From: Dehalococcoidia bacterium
Lineage (GTDB): Bacteria; Chloroflexota; Dehalococcoidia; Dehalococcoidales; UBA5760
Reading direction: 5' to 3'
NCBI GenBank assembly: GCA_011176655.1
Contig: DUEB01000025.1
Span: forward strand, 1-10,947
Length of the DNA: 10,947 bases
The position numbers and the translations under genes are program-made. The notes beneath the pieces are model-generated. The model was not told the origin of the DNA. It saw nothing but the letters and a program-made list of their open reading frames with translations, and ran no database searches. Shown in pieces: positions 1-6,138 of this stretch (positions are counted from its first letter, which is position 1; each line of letters opens with the position of its first letter).

Positions 1-894
1 CGGCTCATCGGGCGCGAGGGTCGCAATATCAGGGCTCTGGAGCAGGCTACCGGCGTTGACCTGATTATCGACGACACCCCTGAGGCGGTGACCCTGTCCA
101 GCTTTGACCCGGTGCGGCGGGAAGTGGCTCGGATAGCCTTGAACAAGCTTATCCTGGACGGGCGTATCCACCCGGCGCGCATTGAGGAGGTGGTGGCCAA
201 GGCTAGGGAAGAGGTCGATGCGGTTATCTATAGCGCCGGGGAGCAGGCGGCCTACGATGTTGGTGTCGCTGGCTTACGTCCGGAGTTGCTCAGACTGCTG
301 GGGCGGCTCAAGTTTCGCACCAGCTACGGGCAGAATGTCCTGATTCATAGCATTGAGGTGTCGCAGCTGGCAGGCATGATTGCCGCCGAGCTGGGAGCTA
401 ATGTGGCTACCGCTAAGAAGACGGGCCTGTTACACGACATCGGCAAGGCGATAGACCGCGAGGTGGAAGGCACTCATGCGGCTATCGGGGCTGACCTGGT
501 TAAGCAGTGGGACAAGTCTGCGGAGGTGGTTCAGGGTATCGCCGAGCACCACGGAGAGACGGACTCCACCAGTTTGTGGGGCTTTATCGTGGCGGCGGCC
601 GATGCCATTAGCAGCGCCCGGCCCGGAGCCAGGCGCGAATCACTGGAGGGCTACCTGCAACGGCTCAAGGCGCTGGAGGATATCGCCAGCAGCTTCAAGG
701 GCGTGGAGAAGACCTATGCCATCCAGGCCGGCCGCGAAATCCGCATCCTGGTCAAGCCGGAAGAGATTGACGACCTGGGGGCGATGAGACTGGCCCGGGA
801 CATTGTTAAGAAGGTGGAGGAGGGGTTACAGTACCCCGGGCAGATTAAGATTACCGTGCTCAGGGAGACCAGAGCCGTAGACTACGCCAAGTAG
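1..894 (+). CDS. rny: Ribonuclease Y, 3' part (5' end outside window)
   Basis: This is the C-terminal 297 residues of RNase Y, the membrane-anchored endoribonuclease that starts mRNA decay in many bacteria lacking RNase E. Reading frame 1 is open from the first base. The fragment begins inside the KH RNA-binding domain, with the GxxG loop seen as IGREGRN, followed by [14 protein letters not shown] and [12 protein letters not shown]. The HD metal-dependent nuclease domain follows: [12 protein letters not shown], the HD dyad at bases 433-438 (LLHDIGKA), [13 protein letters not shown] and [16 protein letters not shown]. The C-terminus VDYAK is typical of the family. RNase Y is usually about 510-520 residues, so the transmembrane anchor, the coiled coil and the start of KH lie upstream of base 1. 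A GTG at base 88 is internal and should not be taken as the start. The next gene is ymdB-like, a pairing also known from Bacillus subtilis (ymdA/rny-ymdB). Confidence 0.97.
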   Translation, partial: RLIGREGRNIRALEQATGVDLIIDDTPEAVTLSSFDPVRREVARIALNKLILDGRIHPARIEEVVAKAREEVDAVIYSAGEQAAYDVGVAGLRPELLRLLGRLKFRTSYGQNVLIHSIEVSQLAGMIAAELGANVATAKKTGLLHDIGKAIDREVEGTHAAIGADLVKQWDKSAEVVQGIAEHHGETDSTSLWGFIVAAADAISSARPGARRESLEGYLQRLKALEDIASSFKGVEKTYAIQAGREIRILVKPEEIDDLGAMRLARDIVKKVEEGLQYPGQIKITVLRETRAVDYAK

Positions 895-952
895 CCCCGG
901 CGGCGGCTTGAGTGGTGCCAAGAAGAGTCCGGTCGAGAAAGAGACAGATTGG

Positions 953-956
953 GGAG
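953..956 (+). promoter_or_regulatory. Ribosome binding site deciding the ymdB start
   Basis: A GGAG core within GGGGAGA sits 4 bases before ATG 961. An in-frame TTG at 949 would overlap this site and add four residues (MGRP) not expected in the family, whose members start directly with a strand ending in GD. ATG 961 is therefore preferred. Confidence 0.65.
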
Positions 957-960
957 ACCT

Positions 961-1728
961 ATGTTGATACTGGTGATTGGTGACATAATTGGCCGCCCGG
1001 GGAGACAGGCGCTGGGTAAGCTCCTGCCCGGTATTATTGAGCGGCACGGGGTGGACCTGGTGGTGGCTAACGCGGAGAATATCGCCGGCGGTATTGGGGT
1101 AACCCTGGCCACGGCTCAGGAGCTGCTGGAGGCCGGGGTTAATGTGCTGACCTCGGGGAACCATATCTGGGCAGAGCGGGAGATTATCCCCTACCTTGAT
1201 GGCGAGTTGCCCATTCTGCGCCCCTTGAACTACCCGCCGGGCGTGCCGGGCCGGGGCTACTTGGTGACCGGGCCGGTTATGGTGGTCAACCTTATCGGCA
1301 GAACCTTTATGGGCAACTTTGACTGCCCGTTCCGGGCCATGGACAAGCTGCTCAGCGAGCTTGAGTCTAAGCCGCCGGTTATTATCGTTGACTTCCACGC
1401 CGAGGCTACCTCGGAGAAGGTTGCCCTGGGGCGCTACCTGGACGGTCGGGTTAGTGCCGTGCTCGGGACCCATACTCATGTGGGCACCATCGATGCTCGG
1501 CTGCTGCCTCAGGGTACGGCCTATGTCACCGATATTGGCATGACCGGCCCCGTTGATTCAATTATCGGCGATGACATTGAGGCCGTAACCAGCCGCTTTC
1601 TGACCATGATACCCTATCGCCTGTCGGTGGGTAAGGGCAGGGTGGCGCTCAATGCGGTGCTGGTCGGGGTGGACGAGGCCAGTGGCCGGGCGCTGAGCAT
1701 CGAGCGGGTCTCTCAGGAGGTTGAATAG
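961..1728 (+). CDS. ymdB: YmdB-family calcineurin-like metallophosphoesterase (TIGR00282 type)
   Basis: This 255-residue protein matches the YmdB family. B. subtilis YmdB is a dinuclear-metal phosphodiesterase active on 2',3'-cyclic nucleotides and affects the motility/biofilm switch. Expected metal and catalytic residues are present: D8 (VIGDIIGRPGR), E39-N40 (NAENIAGG), N67-H68 (SGNHIW), H146 (DFHAEATSEK), and H171 and H173 (GTHTHVGTIDARLLP). The tail motif YVTDIGMTGP is also characteristic. Length is that of the family. No signal peptide or membrane segment is seen, so a cytosolic enzyme is expected. It lies 66 bases after rny, consistent with co-transcription, and the adjacency suggests a role linked to RNA turnover products. 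That functional link is inferred. The family is clear; the physiological substrate here is not. Confidence 0.93.
   Translation: MLILVIGDIIGRPGRQALGKLLPGIIERHGVDLVVANAENIAGGIGVTLATAQELLEAGVNVLTSGNHIWAEREIIPYLDGELPILRPLNYPPGVPGRGYLVTGPVMVVNLIGRTFMGNFDCPFRAMDKLLSELESKPPVIIVDFHAEATSEKVALGRYLDGRVSAVLGTHTHVGTIDARLLPQGTAYVTDIGMTGPVDSIIGDDIEAVTSRFLTMIPYRLSVGKGRVALNAVLVGVDEASGRALSIERVSQEVE
1715..1720 (+). promoter_or_regulatory. Ribosome binding site for the GTG-initiated PHP gene
   Basis: AGGAGG lies inside the last codons of the preceding ymdB-like gene, 10 bases before GTG 1731. It supports GTG as the initiation codon and implies coupled translation. Confidence 0.65.
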
Positions 1729-1730
1729 CC

Positions 1731-2570
1731 GTGTCCCAGGTCGACCTCCATATCCACTCCAGCGCTTCCGATGGCCGGCTCAGCCCGGAAGAGGTCGTTC
1801 GGGAGTCGGCGAGGCTGGGGCTAAAGTTTATCGCCCTTACTGACCACGACACGGTGGCGGGTATTGCTCCGGCCCTGTCTGCGGCTAGAGCTTTCCCGGA
1901 GCTCACGGTCATCCCCGGCGTTGAGCTCAGCACTGACGAGCCTCAGGGCGAGGTTCATGTTCTGGGCTACTTCATTGACTACACCGATGGCGAGCTGGTG
2001 GCCCGGCTGGACAGAATGCGTGGCTCCCGGCGGGAGCGGGCGCAGGCGATGATAGACAGGTTGGGGGACTTGGGGGTTAGCATTGAGTGGGCGCGGGTGC
2101 AGGAGATAGCCGGTGCTGGCTCGATAGGCCGGCCCCACCTGGCTCAGGCTATGCTGGAGAAGGGCTATATTGGCTCGCTCAAGGAAGCCTTTACGGATTA
2201 TCTTGGTCGGGGTGGCCCGGCCTATGTCGAGCGTCGGAAATTAACCCCGACGGCGGCGGTAGAGTTGGTAGTGCAGGTTAACGGGCTGCCGGTGCTGGCG
2301 CACCCCCTGACGGCACACGACCCGGAGGCGGTGGTTATCAGGCTGAAGGCAGCCGGTCTGGCAGGTATTGAAGCCTGCTATAAGGACTACCGTCCGGCTG
2401 AGGTTGGTCGGCTGCTGAGCCTGGCGGACAAGTATGACCTGGTGGTTACTGGCGGCAGCGACTATCATGGTCTGGATAACGAGACAGAGGTTATAATCGG
2501 CGGTGCTGATGTTCCGCTTTCGGCGGCGGAGCAGCTCATAGCCCTGGCGCGGTGGCGGGTGCCCGGCTGA
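1731..2570 (+). CDS. PHP-domain phosphoesterase (RNase AM / nucleoside bisphosphate phosphatase family)
   Basis: This is a 279-residue stand-alone PHP protein of the TrpH/YciV type. E. coli YciV (RNase AM) is a 5'-3' exonuclease and 3',5'-nucleotide phosphatase with a trinuclear metal site. The nine expected PHP ligands are visible: H7 and H9 (DLHIHS), D14 (SDG), D38-H39 (LTDHDT), E65 (PGVELS), H76 (EVHVLGYF), H191 (LAHPL), and D244 and H246 (GGSDYHG). The helical insert around residues 95-185, with GRPHLAQAML, is typical of this subfamily. The start is GTG 1731, two bases after the ymdB-like stop, with a strong ribosome binding site. Position after rny and ymdB fits removal of short oligonucleotides or pAp-like products, but this is inferred. 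Other PHP roles, such as DNA polymerase proofreading or histidinol phosphatase, are less likely given the length and motifs. Confidence 0.9.
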   Translation: MSQVDLHIHSSASDGRLSPEEVVRESARLGLKFIALTDHDTVAGIAPALSAARAFPELTVIPGVELSTDEPQGEVHVLGYFIDYTDGELVARLDRMRGSRRERAQAMIDRLGDLGVSIEWARVQEIAGAGSIGRPHLAQAMLEKGYIGSLKEAFTDYLGRGGPAYVERRKLTPTAAVELVVQVNGLPVLAHPLTAHDPEAVVIRLKAAGLAGIEACYKDYRPAEVGRLLSLADKYDLVVTGGSDYHGLDNETEVIIGGADVPLSAAEQLIALARWRVPG

Positions 2571-2629
2571 GGCAGTCTGTAGTATACTTAGGCTATCCTT
2601 AATGTGGGAACCGCTTATGAGGAGAGCTT

Positions 2630-3358
2630 ATGCTTAGCAACTTCTGGCTGGTAGTATTGGGGGCATATCTCTTAGGCTCGGTGCCCTCTGCCTATCTGGC
2701 GGGCAGGTGGTCTCGCGGCATAGATATCCGGCAGTATGGCAGTGGTAATGTGGGCGCAACTAACCTGATGCGTTTCACCTCTAAGCGGGTAGCTATCCCG
2801 GTCATCATTTTTGATTCGGTCAAGGGTATGATTATGGTAGGGGTGGCCTGGAAGCTGGGCCTGGGGGTTACCGAGCAGATGGTGGTGGGCATAGCGGCCA
2901 TTGTGGGACACAACTGGCCGGTCTTTCTCCGCTTCACTGGTGGCCGGGGGGTTATCACCACCATGGGGGTAGGCTTTCTTCTGCCCATAATAAACAACCT
3001 GGTTCCCCTGGCAGCATCGGCGCTGGTTACCGTTCTCTACGGGTCGGTTGCCCTGGTCAGTGCCTATTTTAAGCGCTTACCAGTGGGGGTATTCATTATC
3101 GTGGCCGCTTTCCCCTTCGTTGTCTGGGTACTTACCAGGTCGCTTCCCCTGACTCTGGGCTATTTAGCGATGTTCCTCATATTGGTCGTCAGGCGCTTGA
3201 CGGCGCGGCAGCCGATAAGCATTACCTCAATCAGCAAGCGGCGGATGCTTATTAATCGCCTCCTCTTCGACCGGGATATGAGGGACAAGGAAGCCTGGAT
3301 GTCTCTCGTCCTGGAGCAGCAGGAAAAACAGGGAAGGCTGGCTGGTAATAGAAGATGA
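2630..3358 (+). CDS. plsY: Acyl-phosphate:glycerol-3-phosphate acyltransferase PlsY
   Basis: PlsY transfers an acyl group from acyl-phosphate to glycerol-3-phosphate, the first step of phospholipid synthesis. It is a polytopic membrane protein. Signature motifs are present: LLGSVPSAYLAG (about residues 14-25), QYGSGNVGATN (35-45), and GHNWPVFLRF followed by TGGRGV (93-108). Hydrophobic segments lie near residues 5-25, 55-75, 84-100, 110-145 and 150-187. At 242 residues it is longer than the usual 190-220 because of a charged C-terminal tail after about residue 190, rich in Arg, Lys and Gln, likely cytoplasmic. ATG 2630 has GAGGAG at 2619-2624, five bases upstream. The gene follows a 59-base gap and overlaps the next gene by ATGA. 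The GGRGV motif carries Arg where Lys is commoner (GGKGV), a conservative change. Confidence 0.94.
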   Translation: MLSNFWLVVLGAYLLGSVPSAYLAGRWSRGIDIRQYGSGNVGATNLMRFTSKRVAIPVIIFDSVKGMIMVGVAWKLGLGVTEQMVVGIAAIVGHNWPVFLRFTGGRGVITTMGVGFLLPIINNLVPLAASALVTVLYGSVALVSAYFKRLPVGVFIIVAAFPFVVWVLTRSLPLTLGYLAMFLILVVRRLTARQPISITSISKRRMLINRLLFDRDMRDKEAWMSLVLEQQEKQGRLAGNRR

Positions 3359-3849
3359 AATGCGCTACCCATCCTGAGGTCGAGACCAATCTGCGCTGCG
3401 GTAAGTGTGGCAAGCCAATATGTCCCAAGTGTCTGGTGCAGACGCCGGTGGGCGCCCGGTGTCGGGATTGTGCTCAGCTGCAGAAGCTACCCACCTTTCA
3501 TGTCACCACCGGCTATTACCTGCGGGCTGTCGGCGCTGCGGTAGGCATGGCTTTTGCCTGTGGGGCTGCCTGGTGGGCAGTCAGGACGGTGATGGGCGTC
3601 CCCTACTTTAACTTTCTGCTGGCGGCTGGTTTTGGCTATGCCATCGGGGAGGTGGTTGGCCGTTCCGTTAACCGTAAGCGCGGCAGAACTCTAGCCGCTA
3701 TCGCCGGCGCTGGCGTGGCTCTCAGCTTCGTGATTAGCATCTTTCCGCCCTGGGGCCCCTGGTCTTTGTGGTTTAGCCCCTTGAGCCTGGTTATCAGCCT
3801 GCTGGCGGTGGCGTTGGGTGTCTGGATAGCCGTAACCCGGGTGCGCTAG
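3355..3849 (+). CDS. B-box-type zinc-finger integral membrane protein
   Basis: This 164-residue protein of unknown function joins an N-terminal zinc-binding module to a hydrophobic membrane domain. Likely ligands in the first 40 residues are C3, H6, C15, C18, C23, C26, C36 and C39 (for example CGKCGKPICPKC and CRDC). Eight ligands in this spacing suit a two-zinc cross-brace B-box. Hydrophobic stretches at about residues 54-79, 83-103, 108-128 and 133-160 suggest three or four transmembrane helices, with a basic loop VNRKRGR between the second and third. Its ATG overlaps the plsY stop (ATGA at 3355-3358), implying translational coupling. Association with phospholipid synthesis or a membrane complex is inferred from position only. 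No catalytic motif is recognised. Confidence 0.85.
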   Translation: MKCATHPEVETNLRCGKCGKPICPKCLVQTPVGARCRDCAQLQKLPTFHVTTGYYLRAVGAAVGMAFACGAAWWAVRTVMGVPYFNFLLAAGFGYAIGEVVGRSVNRKRGRTLAAIAGAGVALSFVISIFPPWGPWSLWFSPLSLVISLLAVALGVWIAVTRVR

Positions 3850-3932
3850 CCGGGCTTTGTCTTTAACCGCGCCCTTTTGCTTACTATCTTTACCCTTATG
3901 GCCGTGTAAAAAAGGTGCTGTAGATAGATTAT
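3850..3932. other. Convergent intergenic region between B-box protein and sirtuin genes
   Basis: This 83-base stretch separates two genes that end toward each other, so transcription from both sides should stop here. I see only weak candidates. CCCGG/CCGGG arms at 3836-3840 and 3850-3854 are followed by a T-rich stretch on the plus strand. A 6-bp A/T-rich stem (TAGATA/TATCTA, 3921-3935) precedes a six-T run on the minus strand (3908-3913) but is separated from it by seven bases. Neither is a convincing intrinsic terminator. No small gene is apparent. Confidence 0.5.
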
Positions 3933-4715
3933 CTAGAGTTTCTCTCTTACCAGCTCCATTACCCTGGCCATGGTCTCCCCGGCTTTGGCCCTGATGAGGA
4001 CGGCGGCTTCATAGTCCAGCGGGGTGGGGCTGAGATTGATGATGGCCAGCCTGGCTCCCGAGCGGCAGGCGCGTGCCGGAATATCCGCCGCCGGGTAAAC
4101 AATCAGGGTTGAGCCGATTACCATGAAAAGATCGGCCCCTTCGGCGCGCCGGGCGGCGGCTTCGAAAACACCCTCCGGCAGCATCTCGCCGAAGAAGACA
4201 ATGCTTGGTTTCAGGACACCGGAGCAGGCCTCGCAGCGGGGAACGTCGTGCCCCTCGTCCAGCTTGATTTTGACCTGCTCGAAAGGGTAGCGCCGGCCGC
4301 AGCTCAGGCACACACTCCAGCGCAGATTGCCGTGTAGCTCGAATACCTTCTCATCGGGCACCCCCGCCGCCTGGTGGAGGTTATCGATATTCTGGGTAAT
4401 GACCGAGTCCAGCTTGCCCAAGCGCTCCAGCTCAGCGATGGCGTAGTGGGCGGGATTGGGTTTAATTTCCAGGCTCAGGCTGCCTTCGTGAATCAGTTGC
4501 CACCAGAGTTTTCGGGTCTCTGGCTGGCTAACGAACTTCTGGTAGGTGAAGTCGTCCGGGTCGAACCTGTCCCAGATGCCACCGGGGCTGCGGAAGTCGG
4601 GCAGTCCCGATTCGGTGCTGACCCCGGCGCCGGTGAAGACGACCACCCTTTGAGACGTAAGGATTAGGTCGGCGACCCTCTCCGTCAGGGTATCCAGGTT
4701 ATCACTCTGCGCCAT
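3933..4715 (-). CDS. Sirtuin, NAD-dependent protein deacylase (Sir2/CobB family)
   Basis: This 260-residue protein removes acyl groups from lysine using NAD+, giving nicotinamide and O-acyl-ADP-ribose. The sirtuin motifs appear in order: [18 protein letters not shown] (29-46, NAD binding), TQNIDNLH (107-114), catalytic H128 in ELHGN, zinc ligands C136, C139, C161 and C164, FFGEMLP (174-180), [10 protein letters not shown] (201-210) and INLSP (226-230). The overall pattern resembles the Thermotoga Sir2 group. The YxxR pair that marks Sirt5-like desuccinylases is not seen after FTYQK, so deacetylation is the more likely activity. ATG 4715 has GAGG seven bases upstream. It is the only minus-strand gene here and is divergent from the amino-sugar operon. 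Targets cannot be read from the sequence; acetyl-CoA synthetase is a common target in other bacteria. Confidence 0.95.
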   Translation of the reverse strand: MAQSDNLDTLTERVADLILTSQRVVVFTGAGVSTESGLPDFRSPGGIWDRFDPDDFTYQKFVSQPETRKLWWQLIHEGSLSLEIKPNPAHYAIAELERLGKLDSVITQNIDNLHQAAGVPDEKVFELHGNLRWSVCLSCGRRYPFEQVKIKLDEGHDVPRCEACSGVLKPSIVFFGEMLPEGVFEAAARRAEGADLFMVIGSTLIVYPAADIPARACRSGARLAIINLSPTPLDYEAAVLIRAKAGETMARVMELVREKL

Positions 4716-4737
4716 AGATTAGCCTCGTCTTTATCTA

Positions 4738-4767
4738 TTTATACCATATTAGCGGCTGATTTCCCAA
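4738..4767 (-). promoter_or_regulatory. Candidate sigma70-type promoter for the sirtuin gene
   Basis: On the minus strand, TTGGGA (4767-4762) is followed 18 bases later by TATAAA (4743-4738), preceded by TGG as in an extended -10. Transcription should start near 4731, giving a leader of about 16 bases that contains the GAGG ribosome binding site. Confidence 0.5.
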
Positions 4768-4804
4768 AGCCTTGAGGTTGACCCGCAGGGTTTGAAAGCC
4801 CGTA

Positions 4805-4832
4805 TTGACATCTGTCACTAATATGATATAAT
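4805..4832 (+). promoter_or_regulatory. Consensus sigma70 promoter for the amino-sugar operon; likely leaderless transcript
   Basis: The -35 box is a perfect TTGACA (4805-4810) and the -10 box a perfect TATAAT (4827-4832), separated by 16 bases. A TG at 4824-4825 makes it an extended -10. The expected start of transcription is near 4839, only about three bases before the only usable start codon, ATG 4842. There is no Shine-Dalgarno sequence in between. Confidence 0.8.
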
Positions 4833-4841
4833 TATGGCGCA

Positions 4842-6137
4842 ATGTGCCTTTTCGGTACCTCCGGGATAAGAAGAATCGTGGGTAAGGAGCTGGTCCAGCT
4901 GGCCTTAAAGGTGGGCTTGGCGGTGGGCGAGATATATGACAGTGTCGTCGTCGGCAGCTATACCAGGACTTCTTCAAGCGCCCTTAAACATGCCCTTATC
5001 TCCGGGGTCTTGGCCAGCGGGGCCAGCTGCTTCGACGCTGGGGTTCTGCCGACACCGACCCTGGCTTTGGCCGCCAGGGGATTTCAGGCGGGGGTAATGA
5101 TTACCGCCTCGCATAATCCCCCTCAGTATAATGGTATCAAGCTCCTGAATCCAGATGGCTCCGCCTTTGATGCCGTTCAGCGCGGCGAGATAGAAGAGCT
5201 GGTGCTGGGTGACCTGGCGGCAGGTGCCCCCTGGAACGGTATTAAGGACAGTAGCTTGCTTGGCGGTGCCCTGGAGGAGCACGTAAGGCGTATTCAGCGG
5301 GACTTTCCCGGGGGGCTGGGGCTTAAGGTGGTGGTGGATGAGGGTTGTGGGGCGGCTTACCAGATTACCCCCGACCTGTTAAGCAGGCTGGGTTGTAATG
5401 TCGTCACCATGAATTGTTATCCCAGCGGTTTTTTCCCCCGCAGCGCTGAGCCGACGGAGCAGAGCCTGGGGGATTTGGCGCAGGCTGTCAGCCAGTGTCG
5501 GGCTGATTTAGGGATTGCCCATGACGGGGATGCCGACCGCATGATGGCCGTGGATGATAAGGGCCGGTTTATTCCCGGGGATAAGCTGCTTATTCTATTT
5601 GCTCGGGAGCTAGGGGCCGGGGAGGTAGTCACCACGGTGGACGCCTCTATGGGTATTGAGGAGATGGGTTTTAGGGTTACCCGAACCAGGGTGGGCGACA
5701 CCTATGTGTCTCAGGAGTTGAGGGGGGGTGGGGACTTTGGTGGTGAGCCGTCGGGTAGCTGGGTCTTTCCCAGCCTCTCCCTGTGCCCTGACGGTATCTA
5801 CGCCGCCGCCCGGCTGGGTGCCATAGCTAAGCGACAGAAGTTGTCCCGTTTGCTTGACGAGATACCCTCCTATCCCATGCTGCGGGGCAGTGTTAGTGGC
5901 GATGGGGTGGAGATGGGGGAGCTGGCCTCAAAGCTTAGGGCTATGAAGCCGCTATCGGTAAGCACCCTTGATGGTATTAAGCTTAACTTTGACGATGGCT
6001 GGCTTCTTGTCCGGCCTTCGGGCACCGAGCCCAAGATAAGGGTGACGGTTGAAGCCAGGGGCAAAACGCAGGGTAAGCGGCTCTATGATGAAGCCGTCAC
6101 CATCATCAGGGATTGTATTGCAGAGAGGGAACGATAG
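4842..6137 (+). CDS. glmM: Phosphohexomutase, probably phosphoglucosamine mutase (archaeal GlmM-like)
   Basis: This 431-residue alpha-D-phosphohexomutase probably interconverts glucosamine-6-phosphate and glucosamine-1-phosphate. All four family motifs are present: FGTSGIR (4-10), the phosphoserine loop ITASHNPP with S90, the Mg2+ loop DGDADR (228-233), the sugar loop GGEPSGSW (300-307) and the phosphate loop RPSGTEPKIR (391-400). Bacterial GlmM normally has GEQSGH in the sugar loop. GEPSG is, to my knowledge, closer to the archaeal GlmM/phosphomannomutase branch. Substrate is inferred mainly from the downstream GlmU-like and glmS genes; phosphomannomutase or phosphoglucomutase activity is possible. 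ATG 4842 is forced: an in-frame TGA at 4824-4826 leaves no other start, and the protein must include FGTSGIR. The next gene starts one base after the stop. Confidence 0.88.
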   Translation: MCLFGTSGIRRIVGKELVQLALKVGLAVGEIYDSVVVGSYTRTSSSALKHALISGVLASGASCFDAGVLPTPTLALAARGFQAGVMITASHNPPQYNGIKLLNPDGSAFDAVQRGEIEELVLGDLAAGAPWNGIKDSSLLGGALEEHVRRIQRDFPGGLGLKVVVDEGCGAAYQITPDLLSRLGCNVVTMNCYPSGFFPRSAEPTEQSLGDLAQAVSQCRADLGIAHDGDADRMMAVDDKGRFIPGDKLLILFARELGAGEVVTTVDASMGIEEMGFRVTRTRVGDTYVSQELRGGGDFGGEPSGSWVFPSLSLCPDGIYAAARLGAIAKRQKLSRLLDEIPSYPMLRGSVSGDGVEMGELASKLRAMKPLSVSTLDGIKLNFDDGWLLVRPSGTEPKIRVTVEARGKTQGKRLYDEAVTIIRDCIAERER

Positions 6138-6138
6138 C

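Noticed and set aside
88..894. GTG at base 88 as the start of a 268-residue gene
   Set aside because: The frame is open to base 1 and the upstream residues encode the KH GxxG loop of RNase Y, so this is the inside of a truncated gene.
826..1479. 217-codon open frame on the minus strand opposite the ymdB-like gene
   Set aside because: It is antisense to a protein with all expected catalytic residues, has no recognisable motif, and is the usual mirror-frame effect in GC-rich DNA. The same holds for antisense frames at 6106-6615 and 7042-7500.
2583..2588. TATACT as a -10 box for a separate plsY promoter
   Set aside because: No -35-like sequence is found at a suitable distance and there is no extended -10 TG. 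The gene more likely shares the upstream transcript, though an internal promoter cannot be excluded.
3836..3858. CCCGG/CCGGG stem as a terminator of the plsY-B-box operon
   Set aside because: Only five base pairs with a nine-base loop, followed by an interrupted T stretch. Too weak to call.
3921..3935. TAGATA/TATCTA stem as a terminator of the sirtuin gene
   Set aside because: The stem is short, A/T-only apart from one G-C pair, includes the stop codon, and is seven bases away from the T run, so stability and geometry are poor.
4780..4797. ACCC-GCA-GGGT inverted repeat upstream of the amino-sugar promoter as an operator
   Set aside because: Four-base arms are expected by chance, and it does not overlap either promoter core.
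6049..6138. In-frame upstream extension of paralog 1 starting at ATG 6049
   Set aside because: It lies inside the mutase gene in another frame and would add 30 residues before MKAVILAAGEG, which is the normal N-terminus of the family. ATG 6139 has a ribosome binding site.
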